Shown here: piece after piece, positions 33,405 through 39,170 of the stretch | Layout of the letters: every line of letters starts with the position of its first letter | Numbering within the stretch: position 1 is the stretch's first letter | Assembly: GCA_046294815.1 (NCBI GenBank) | Contig: JBKBOJ010000027.1 | Coordinates: 1-39,170 of the forward strand | Source: Pelomonas sp046294815 | GTDB taxonomy: Bacteria > Pseudomonadota > Gammaproteobacteria > Burkholderiales > Burkholderiaceae_C | DNA: 39,170 bases | Direction: 5' to 3' | The notes under the pieces: model-generated | Databases searched by the model: none | Seen by the model: the letters and a program-made list of their open reading frames with translations, nothing else | What the model was told of the DNA's origin: nothing | Translations under genes and position numbers: made by a program

Positions 33405-33909
33405 TCAAACGCGCTTGCGGTACTCGTGCGTGCGGGTGTCGATTTCGATCTTGTCGCCGTTCTCGACGAACAGCGGCACGGCGATCTCGAAGCCGGTGCC
33501 CTTCAGGCGGGCGGGCTTCATGACCTTGCCCGAGGTGTCGCCCTTGACGGCCGGCTCGGTCTCGATCTCGCGCACGACGCTGGTGGGCAGTTCCACCGAA
33601 ATCGCCTTGCCTTCGTAGAAGGTCACTTCGACGGCCATGCCGTCTTCGAGGTAGGAGATGGCGTCGCCCATGTTCTCGGCCTCGACCTCGTACTGGTTGT
33701 AGTCGCTGTCCATGAACACATACATCGGGTCGGCGAAGTAGGAGTAGGTGCACTCCTTCTTGTCCAGGATGATTTGGTCCATCTTGTCGTCGGCCTTGAA
33801 GACCAGCTCGGCGCCGGCCGCCGCGGCTGTATTCGGTCTTCAGGACGACCATCGGGTCCTTGCCCTGCATGATCACGTTGCCGGCGCGGATTTCTTGAGC
33901 GAGTTTCAT
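33405..33909 (-). pseudogene. efp: Elongation factor P, frameshifted by an internal deletion
   Basis: EF-P relieves ribosome stalling at polyproline. The start (ATG 33909) encodes MKLAQEIRAGNVIMQGKDPM and reaches YSRGGR with Arg32, the residue EarP modifies. The next bases already encode GAELVFKADDKMDQ, but in another frame. In homologues about 16 residues of the KOW domain lie between. So roughly 50 bases (a number not divisible by 3) are missing around 33815-33820. The rest is perfect: KECTYSYFADPMYVFMDSDYNQYEVE through IEIDTRTHEYRKRV to the stop at 33405. As read, only a short nonsense-tailed N-terminus, or a 125-residue C-terminal piece from an internal ATG, could be made. The region is extremely GC-rich and hairpin-prone, so an assembly or sequencing error is a serious alternative. 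A TAGAAT -10 candidate lies at 34001-33996. Confidence 0.85.
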
Positions 33910-33998
33910 GGGAGGTGTCTCTAGGCGATTGGGTCGAGCGCTGCGCACCAGACTCCGAAAGAACAGGCATCCCGGTTGGCGCGGCAAAGCCCAGTATT

Positions 33999-35018
33999 CT
34001 AGCTGGAAACCCCTAAGAAGCCCCGCAGCTGCGTCAGCAGGTCGGGCTGGGTCGCCAATTGCGCACGCCACAGGGGCGCCGCCGCTGCGGCTTCCGTGAG
34101 GCCGTCGAGCCGCTGCGGCAGCGGCGCCAGGCCGTTCCAGCCGCGCCAGATGTCGCGCCAGGCGGCAGGCAGCCCAGCGCGGTCCATGAAGGCAGTCAGC
34201 TTGGCATGGTGGGCGTCGTCGTGCTGGGGGTAGATGTGCCAGACAAAGGGCTTGCCGGCCCATTGGGCTCGCACGAAGCTGTCCTCGCCGCGCACGAAGT
34301 TGAGGTCGCAGGCCCAAAGCAGCAAGTCGTAGTCGTCCTGGGCCAGATAGGGCAGGGCGATGTGGCGCAGGCCCGGCCGGTCGGCCACCAGCGGCTGCAG
34401 CGGGCCCGGGCAGGCCAGCAGCAGCGTGGGTGCGCTGGCCAGTGCGTCGAGCAAGCCGGGCAGCGCCGGGTTGGCGTAGGCAAACAGGCTGACGACGCGC
34501 TCGCCCGGCTGGGGTGCCCAGCCACGCGCGGCCAGCCAGGCCGGGCCATCGAAGTCCTTGATGCGGTCCAGCAGCCCAGGCTCGCGCAGCAGGCCGCCGG
34601 TGCGGGGCGTGAAGCCGGGGTAGAAGAAATGCTTGGTCAGGCCTGCACCCGGGCCGAAGAACTGGGGCGACGCCAGACCGTGGCTGCGCTCGACGTAGTC
34701 CTCGGCGCTGAGGTATTCGAGGTTGATCCAGCGCGGCGCCGGCCGGCGCGCGGCCATGCGGGCGACGAAGGCCGGCGGCAGCTCGCAGCCAAAGGCCTCG
34801 ATGACCACGTCGCCCGGCGTCGCGGCGACATCATCTTCGGGCCAGGGCTGCACGTCGACGGTGGCCGGCCGCTGCGGCGCCATCCAGGCCAGCGCCGCCG
34901 CATCGTCCACCCACAGCCTGACGCGGTCGCCGCGGCCGGCCAGGTCGCGCGCCAGCCGCCAGCAGACGCCCAGATCGCCATGGTTGTCGATGACGCGGCA
35001 GAACAGGTCCCAGAGCAT
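33999..35018 (-). CDS. earP: EF-P arginine rhamnosyltransferase EarP
   Basis: EarP transfers rhamnose from dTDP-rhamnose to Arg32 of EF-P, activating it. The 339-residue GT-B protein begins MLWDLFCRVIDNHGDLGVCWRL, with Asp11 and Asp15 matching the catalytic Asp pair known from Pseudomonas EarP. Later it has NLEYLSAEDYVERSHGLASPQ, FFYPGFTPRTGGLLRE, and the nucleotide-sugar motif NFVRGEDSFVRAQWAGKPFVWHIYPQ. It is intact, although its only known substrate gene, efp, 90 bases downstream, is broken. It is divergent from uvrC, with a -10-like GACAAT ending 7 bases before its ATG. Confidence 0.95.
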   Translation of the reverse strand: MLWDLFCRVIDNHGDLGVCWRLARDLAGRGDRVRLWVDDAAALAWMAPQRPATVDVQPWPEDDVAATPGDVVIEAFGCELPPAFVARMAARRPAPRWINLEYLSAEDYVERSHGLASPQFFGPGAGLTKHFFYPGFTPRTGGLLREPGLLDRIKDFDGPAWLAARGWAPQPGERVVSLFAYANPALPGLLDALASAPTLLLACPGPLQPLVADRPGLRHIALPYLAQDDYDLLLWACDLNFVRGEDSFVRAQWAGKPFVWHIYPQHDDAHHAKLTAFMDRAGLPAAWRDIWRGWNGLAPLPQRLDGLTEAAAAAPLWRAQLATQPDLLTQLRGFLGVSS

Positions 35019-35025
35019 GGCGGCG

Positions 35026-35031
35026 ATTGTC
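35026..35031 (-). promoter_or_regulatory. -10 element of earP, leaderless type
   Basis: The minus strand reads GACAAT, then 7 bases (CGCCGCC), then the earP ATG at 35018. It lies within the 32 bases between earP and uvrC, so the two promoters must interleave. Confidence 0.5.
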
Positions 35032-35037
35032 CCAGGC

Positions 35038-35043
35038 CAAAAT
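35038..35043 (+). promoter_or_regulatory. -10 element of uvrC, leaderless type
   Basis: CAAAAT followed by 7 bases (GACGCCG) and ATG 35051. This is the same spacing as at mutL, ygfZ, earP and pgsA, and is the reason I prefer 35051 over the ATG at 35042, which overlaps the hexamer. Confidence 0.4.
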
Positions 35044-35050
35044 GACGCCG

Positions 35051-36997
35051 ATGTCCAGCCTGCCCCCGTCCCCCGCTACCGAGCCCATGCCGCCCGACGC
35101 CGATGCCCTTGCGCTGCGCGAGAAGCTGCTCAACGAGGTCAATGCGCTGCCGGCGCTGCCGGGTGTGTATCGCTACTTCGACGCCGACGGCGAGGTGCTC
35201 TACGTCGGCAAGGCCAAAGACCTGAAGAAGCGCGTCAGCAGCTACTTCCATAAGAACCACGGCCGCACCCGCATCGGCATGATGGTCAGCCGTATCGCTC
35301 GGTTGGAAACCACGGTGGTGCGCACCGAGGCCGAGGCGCTGCTGCTGGAAAACAACCTGATCAAGACGCTTAACCCGCGGTTCAACATCCTGTTTCGGGA
35401 CGACAAGAGCTACCCCTATCTCAAGCTCAGCTCGCACCCCTGGCCGCGCATGAGCTACTACCGTGGCGCGGTGGACAAGCGCCACCAGTACTTCGGCCCT
35501 TTTCCGAGTGCCTGGGCGGTGAAGGAGTCCATCCATTTGATGCAGAAGGTGTTCAAGCTGCGCACCTGCGAGGACAGCGTCTTCAACAACCGCAGCCGGC
35601 CCTGTCTGCTGCACCAGATCAAGCGCTGCTCGGCGCCCTGCGTGCCACTGGGGCAGACCGAGGAGTACGCGCGCAACGTGCGCAGCGCCGAGGCCTTTCT
35701 GCGCGGCGAGACCGACGAGGTGCTGGCCGCGCTGCAGGCGCAGATGATGGCCTTCGCCGAGGCCCAGCGCTACGAACTCGCGGCCGAGGTGCGCAACCAG
35801 ATCCAGGCGCTGTCCAAGGTGCTGCAGCAGCAGGTCATCGAGGAGAGCAGCGCGACCGGCCGCGACCGCGACGTGGACATCCTGGCCGTCAAGGTGCAGG
35901 GGGGCAAGGCCTGCGTGAACCTGGCCATGGTGCGCGGTGGCCGCCATCTGGGCGACCGGGCCTTCTTTCCGCGCCATGTCGACGACGCGACCGCGCTGCA
36001 GCTCGACGACGAGGAGCGCGTGTCGCCCGAGCGCCAGGTGCTCGAGGCCTTCATGGCCCAGCACTACCTGGCATCGCCGGTGCCCGGCCTCATCCTTGTC
36101 AGCGAAGCGGTGGACCCCGCCTTGGGCGAGGCGCTGGCCGGCCAGGCCGGTGGCCGAGTCACAGTGCAGGCCCAGCCGCGCGGCCAGCGCCGCATCTGGC
36201 TGGAGATGTGCGTCAAGGGCTGCGAGCTGGCGCTGGCGCGGCTGCTGGCCGAGGAGGGCTCGCAGCAGGCGCGCACGCGGGCGCTGGTCGACGCGCTCGA
36301 CCTGTCGGTCGCCGAGATCGACAAGTTCCGTGTCGAGTGCTTCGACATCAGCCACACCGCCGGCGAGGCGACGATGGCCAGCTGCGTCGTCTTCGAGAAC
36401 CACCAGATGCAGAGCAGCCTGTACCGGCGCTACAACATCGAGGGCATCACCGGCGGCGACGACTACGCCGCGATGCGCCAGGTGCTGACGCGGCGCTACA
36501 GCAAGCTGGCCGAGGCGGCTCAGCTCGGCACCGGGTCGAATGCGCCAAGATTGCCCGACGTCGTGCTGGTGGACGGCGGGCGCGGTCAGGTCAGCGTGGC
36601 GCGCGAGGTCTTCGAGGAGTTGGGGCTGGACCTGGGCCTGATCGTCGGCGTCGAGAAGGGCGAGGGCCGCAAGGTGGGGCTGGAGGAGCTGGTGTTCGCC
36701 GATGGCCGCGAAAAGGTGTATCTCGGCCGTGACTCGGCCGCGCTGATGCTGATCGCGCAGATCCGCGACGAGGCCCACCGCTTCGCCATCACCGGCATGC
36801 GCGCCAGGCGTGCCGCCACGCGCACCGGCGGTTCGCGGCTGGAGGACGTGCCGGGCGTTGGACCCAAGAAGCGCGCGCAACTGCTGCAGCGCTTTGGCGG
36901 CGTGCGCGGCGTGGCCGGCGCCAGCGTGGACGAGCTGGCCAGCGTGAAAGGCATCTCGCGCGAACTGGCCGAAGACATCTACCGCGCGCTGCATTGA
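35051..36997 (+). CDS. uvrC: Excinuclease ABC subunit UvrC
   Basis: UvrC makes both incisions in nucleotide excision repair. The 648-residue protein has an N-terminal GIY-YIG nuclease (ALPGVYRYFDADGEVLYVGKAKDLKKRVSSYF; TEAEALLLENNLIK), a Cys-rich region (RPCLLHQIKRCSAPC), and a UVR motif (about residues 205-240). The RNase H-like nuclease follows (VECFDISHTAGEATMASCVVF; VVLVDGGRGQ), then a C-terminal helix-hairpin-helix pair (LEDVPGVGPKKRAQLLQRFGG; LASVKGISRELAEDIYRAL). In-frame starts at TTG 35027, ATG 35042 and ATG 35051 are possible; the last has the best promoter spacing. The next gene begins 33 bases after its stop. Confidence 0.95.
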   Translation: MSSLPPSPATEPMPPDADALALREKLLNEVNALPALPGVYRYFDADGEVLYVGKAKDLKKRVSSYFHKNHGRTRIGMMVSRIARLETTVVRTEAEALLLENNLIKTLNPRFNILFRDDKSYPYLKLSSHPWPRMSYYRGAVDKRHQYFGPFPSAWAVKESIHLMQKVFKLRTCEDSVFNNRSRPCLLHQIKRCSAPCVPLGQTEEYARNVRSAEAFLRGETDEVLAALQAQMMAFAEAQRYELAAEVRNQIQALSKVLQQQVIEESSATGRDRDVDILAVKVQGGKACVNLAMVRGGRHLGDRAFFPRHVDDATALQLDDEERVSPERQVLEAFMAQHYLASPVPGLILVSEAVDPALGEALAGQAGGRVTVQAQPRGQRRIWLEMCVKGCELALARLLAEEGSQQARTRALVDALDLSVAEIDKFRVECFDISHTAGEATMASCVVFENHQMQSSLYRRYNIEGITGGDDYAAMRQVLTRRYSKLAEAAQLGTGSNAPRLPDVVLVDGGRGQVSVAREVFEELGLDLGLIVGVEKGEGRKVGLEELVFADGREKVYLGRDSAALMLIAQIRDEAHRFAITGMRARRAATRTGGSRLEDVPGVGPKKRAQLLQRFGGVRGVAGASVDELASVKGISRELAEDIYRALH

Positions 36998-37030
36998 CGC
37001 GCCGCCACGTTTTTCTAACCAGAGACGCCC

Positions 37031-37558
37031 ATGACCCTTGCCCACATGTTCAAGCGCGCGCTGCGCTGGCTCGTCGCACCATTGCTGGCGGCCTGCGGCG
37101 CGGCGCCGCGAGCGCCGGCGCCTGCAACGGCGCCTGCACCGGCGTCATCGCCCGCGCCCGTCGTCGCACCGAGCCCGCCGCCGGGCGCCACTGCAGCCCC
37201 ATCCACCGCCAAGGCGCTGCCGGCGCCCAAGCCGGTGCGCACGCAGGCCGAGTTGCGCCGGCAGGCGGCCGAGCGCCTGGTCGCGGCCAACCCCGAGCGC
37301 AGCTATATGACACCGGCCCCATCGCACCTGCTGACCGTGATCGTGCTGGAGGTGGAGGTCAAGGCCGACGGCAGCGTCCGCAAGATCGATGTCGTGCGCC
37401 CGCCCCGCTTCGGCCCGGAGACGCTGCAGATGGCCATTGACGCGGTCCACCGCGCCGCGCCCTTCGGTGACGTGCGCCGCATGCCGCAACCCTGGCGCTT
37501 CACCGAGACCTTTCTGTTCGACGAATACCGGCGCTTCAAGCCACGCTCGCTGGACTGA
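37031..37558 (+). CDS. Lipoprotein with TonB-C-like domain
   Basis: A 175-residue protein with a lipoprotein signal peptide: basic start, hydrophobic ALRWLVAPLLAAC, and lipobox Cys22. A Pro/Ala/Ser linker covers about residues 25-72. The C-terminal domain (about 95-175) has LLTVIVLEVEVKADGSVRKIDVVRPPRFGPETLQMA, a strand-helix pattern like the TonB C-terminal domain, though ending LFDEYRRFKPRSLD. It is probably anchored to a membrane and periplasm-facing. It may lie in one transcript with uvrC (gap 33 bases). Internal ATG 37046 is an alternative start. The exact function is unknown. Confidence 0.8.
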   Translation: MTLAHMFKRALRWLVAPLLAACGAAPRAPAPATAPAPASSPAPVVAPSPPPGATAAPSTAKALPAPKPVRTQAELRRQAAERLVAANPERSYMTPAPSHLLTVIVLEVEVKADGSVRKIDVVRPPRFGPETLQMAIDAVHRAAPFGDVRRMPQPWRFTETFLFDEYRRFKPRSLD

Positions 37559-37602
37559 CGGGCCGCCGCTACAACCCTCGCCGCGCAGCCCCGCGGCTTG
37601 GG

Positions 37603-37608
37603 CACAAT
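37603..37608 (+). promoter_or_regulatory. -10 element of pgsA, leaderless type
   Basis: CACAAT followed by 7 bases (CGTCGCC) and ATG 37616. No Shine-Dalgarno is present between the hexamer and the start. Confidence 0.45.
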
Positions 37609-37615
37609 CGTCGCC

Positions 37616-38182
37616 ATGTTCCTGACCCTGCCGACACTGCTGACCTGGGCCCGCATCGTGGCCATCCCGCTGATCGTCGGGGTGTTCTACCTGGACCTGA
37701 CGCCCGCTCACCAGAACCTCTTCGCGACGGCACTGTTCATCGTCGTCGCGCTGACCGACTGGCTGGATGGATATTTGGCCCGCAGGCTCAATCAGACCTC
37801 GTCGTTCGGTGCCTTTCTGGACCCGGTGGCCGACAAGTTCCTGGTCTGCTCGGCGCTGCTGGTGCTGCTGGAACTGGGGCGCGTGAACGCCTTCGTCGCG
37901 CTGGTCATCGTGGGCCGGGAGATCGCCATCTCGGCGCTGCGCGAGTGGATGGCGCAGATCGGCGCATCGCGCAGCGTGGCTGTGCATATGGTTGGCAAGC
38001 TCAAGACCACGGTGCAGATGGTGGCCATCCCCTTCCTGCTGTTCGACGGGCAACTGTTCGGCCTCATCCCGACGCGCCTGTGGGGAACCTGGCTGATCTA
38101 TGCCGCTGTGGTGCTGACGATCTGGTCCATGGTCTATTACCTGCAGAAGGCCTTGCCGGAGATTCGCGCGAAAGCGCGTTGA
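37616..38182 (+). CDS. pgsA: CDP-diacylglycerol-glycerol-3-phosphate 3-phosphatidyltransferase
   Basis: PgsA makes phosphatidylglycerol phosphate from CDP-diacylglycerol and glycerol-3-phosphate, the committed step to phosphatidylglycerol and cardiolipin. The 188-residue membrane protein starts MFLTLPTLLTWARIVAIPLI and carries the CDP-alcohol phosphotransferase motif D-x2-D-G-x2-A-R-x8-G-x3-D-x3-D as DWLDGYLARR then GAFLDPVADK. Several hydrophobic segments follow. GREIAISALREWMA is also typical of PgsA. In-frame sequence upstream (37598) would add six residues without support. The uvrC-pgsA proximity is well known in proteobacteria. Confidence 0.95.
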   Translation: MFLTLPTLLTWARIVAIPLIVGVFYLDLTPAHQNLFATALFIVVALTDWLDGYLARRLNQTSSFGAFLDPVADKFLVCSALLVLLELGRVNAFVALVIVGREIAISALREWMAQIGASRSVAVHMVGKLKTTVQMVAIPFLLFDGQLFGLIPTRLWGTWLIYAAVVLTIWSMVYYLQKALPEIRAKAR

Positions 38183-38396
38183 GCGCGATGGACCGGACCT
38201 CCACTTGTATTGGGACTTTTCCCGCCCCGGACTCCGCGCAGCGCGCGTCTAGAATCCGCTTCCCCGCGGCGCCCTGGGCCGCTCAAGCGGCCTGCAAAGG
38301 CGAAGCAGTGCGCGGGGCAGACCGTCAACGCCAACATGCGCCCGGCCAAGGCTTGTAGGCGCTGCAGTCCGCTGAACCATCAACCGGGGGGCACGA

Positions 38397-38669
38397 GTGA
38401 ATAAGTCCGAACTGATCGAGCACATTGCCAAGCAGGCCGACATCTCCAAGGCCGCTGCCGGTCGTGCTCTCGAGGCCGTGATCGGTGCGGTCAAAACCAC
38501 GCTGAAGAAGAATGGCACCGTGTCGCTGGTCGGCTTCGGCACCTTCAGCGTCACCAAGCGTGCGGCGCGCACCGGCCGCAACCCGCGCACCAACGAGGCG
38601 ATCAAGATCAAGTCGGCCAAGGTGCCCAAGTTCAAGCCGGGCAAGGCCCTGAAGGACGCCGTCAACTGA
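38397..38669 (+). CDS. hupB: HU family DNA-binding protein
   Basis: A 90-residue nucleoid protein that bends DNA as a dimer. It shows the HU signatures MNKSELIEHIAKQADISKAAAGRALEAVI at the N-terminus, VSLVGFGTFSV, and the DNA-inserting arm ARTGRNPRTNEAIKIKSAKVPKFKPGKALKDAVN with the intercalating Pro in RNPRT. The start is GTG 38397 with a G-rich stretch upstream; no ATG precedes the conserved Met-Asn-Lys. The 215-base upstream gap contains TCTAGAATC (38249-38257), a -10-like motif, implying a leader of about 140 bases. tRNA-Val follows after 31 bases, a frequent arrangement in Burkholderiales. Confidence 0.95.
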   Translation: MNKSELIEHIAKQADISKAAAGRALEAVIGAVKTTLKKNGTVSLVGFGTFSVTKRAARTGRNPRTNEAIKIKSAKVPKFKPGKALKDAVN

Positions 38670-38700
38670 TTCACGCGGGATCACGTCCCGACGCGATGTC

Positions 38701-38776
38701 GGGTGCTTAGCTCAGTTGGTAGAGCGCCGCTCTTACACAGCGATGGTCGGCGGTTCGAACCCGTCAGCACCCACCA
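38701..38776 (+). tRNA. tRNA-Val (anticodon TAC)
   Basis: A complete 76-base cloverleaf with an encoded CCA end. Acceptor GGGTGCT pairs with AGCACCC; D-arm GCTC/GAGC; anticodon loop CTTACAC gives anticodon TAC, reading GTA and GTG; T-loop TTCGAAC. The anticodon stem CCGCT/AGCGA has a mismatch at its top pair (C27 with A43). The other positions pair normally. Confidence 0.95.
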
Positions 38777-39170
38777 GTGATTTCCCCTTGAAATCAACAA
38801 TTTAGCCCGCCTTTGCGGGCTTCTTTCTGCCCAAATTACGACCCCAATGGGCAGCTAAAACCGCCCAAAGGGCGGTGGCAACCACCCGCATGCATCCCCT
38901 AAAGCGCGATGCACGACGACGAGCCACAGCCATGAGCTCAGGACATTCCACGCTGCGGCGTGGGGGCCGTACCCGCCTCATCGGAGCCGCCGCCGATACT
39001 CTGCGTTGAACCGCCGCCTGTGCGCGGTTCTGCTGAGGCAGGGCGCGGGGCCGGCTCTTCGTCATTTCGTGTGGAACCCAACAGTCACAATGACTCCTGG
39101 TCGTCGAGCCCGGTGGGCATGTGTGCAGGCCGCTGGCCGGCCTGTGCACATGTCCACGAGGCGTGTTTGA
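38777..39170. other. Non-coding tail with a dense run of inverted repeats
   Basis: No convincing gene is seen in these 394 bases. They contain at least seven perfect short inverted repeats in a row: 38778-38796 (TGATTTC), 38804-38821 (AGCCCGC), 38827-38854 (CTGCCCA), 38861-38875 (CCGCCC), 38891-38913 (TGCATC), 38948-38963 (CCACGC) and 39008-39030 (GAACCGC). An imperfect one lies near 39121-39150. Base composition is slightly less GC-rich at the left end. It could be a structured RNA, or the edge of an element inserted next to the tRNA. Confidence 0.5.
38804..38821 (+). terminator. Terminator after tRNA-Val
   Basis: AGCCCGC (38804-38810) pairs with GCGGGCT (38815-38821) around CTTT, followed by the T-rich TCTTTCT. 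It is placed 28 bases after the tRNA end. Confidence 0.7.

Noticed and set aside
33405..33782. A separate 125-residue gene made of the EF-P C-terminal part
   Set aside because: The internal ATG has no ribosome-binding site and the sequence is simply the rest of EF-P; a free C-terminal part has no known role.
35027..35044. Upstream starts for uvrC at TTG 35027 and ATG 35042
   Set aside because: TTG has no ribosome-binding site and lies inside the earP promoter; ATG 35042 overlaps the -10-like hexamer that fits ATG 35051.
38802..39149. 115-residue minus-strand open frame after tRNA-Val
   Set aside because: It starts at GTG without a ribosome-binding site, runs through the inverted repeats and the tRNA terminator, and shows mixed codon use with no motif.

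Overview
This is a very GC-rich chromosomal window from a betaproteobacterium, most likely order Burkholderiales (Comamonadaceae or the Rubrivivax/Leptothrix/Ideonella group). I infer this from a Bug/TctC-type solute receptor, the EarP/EF-P pair, a MutL carrying its own endonuclease motifs, the gene string mltG-tmk-holB-pilZ-tatD, and an HU gene followed by tRNA-Val. Nearly all of the window is dense core-genome sequence. I see no insertion sequence, CRISPR array or prophage.

Layout. 1-6054 (minus strand) is a tightly packed run read from right to left: mutL, an RluF-like pseudouridine synthase, miaA, then an ABC ATPase and an FtsX-type permease cut by the window edge. 6112-11279 holds a DedA membrane protein, a cache-domain histidine kinase with a LuxR-type regulator, and the pyruvate/peptide transporter pair cstA-ybdD. 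11336-13170 (minus) is tsaE-amiC, divergent from queG, which starts a chain of a chalcone-isomerase-like exported protein, a Bug receptor and xerD (to 16944). 17074-20073 has a TonB-dependent receptor and a MarC protein. 20098-22204 has a lysine-rich 48-residue protein, a degenerate zinc-ribbon-like frame, and aceA (isocitrate lyase) behind an AT-rich, palindrome-rich control region. 22292-25605 has an iron-type alcohol dehydrogenase, a frame-broken remnant, an HSL-type esterase and a thioesterase-GNAT fusion. 25611-27388 (minus) is a small cluster of a trypsin-like peptidase, a 99-residue protein resembling the peptidase's own N-terminal domain, and a DUF4936 protein. 27568-33025 is ygfZ divergent from the mltG-tmk-holB-pilZ-tatD-ankyrin operon. 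33142-36997 contains a 70-residue protein, efp, earP and uvrC. 37031-38776 has a lipoprotein, pgsA, an HU gene and tRNA-Val. The last 390 bases have no convincing gene but hold a remarkable run of inverted repeats.

Main points of interest. (1) efp is broken: about 50 bases are missing immediately after the codon for Arg32, the residue EarP rhamnosylates, so its two halves lie in different frames although earP next door is intact. This is either a real recent loss or an assembly error. (2) Nine genes (mutL, dedA, marC, ygfZ, pilZ, earP, uvrC, pgsA, queG) have a -10-like hexamer ending only 6-9 bases before the ATG, which predicts leaderless mRNAs and settles the uvrC start. (3) The peptidase cluster may be an undescribed protease plus detached pro-domain arrangement. 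(4) aceA has a perfect 14-base palindrome and a perfect 10-base inverted repeat upstream. All calls come from reading the sequence; no database search was run.
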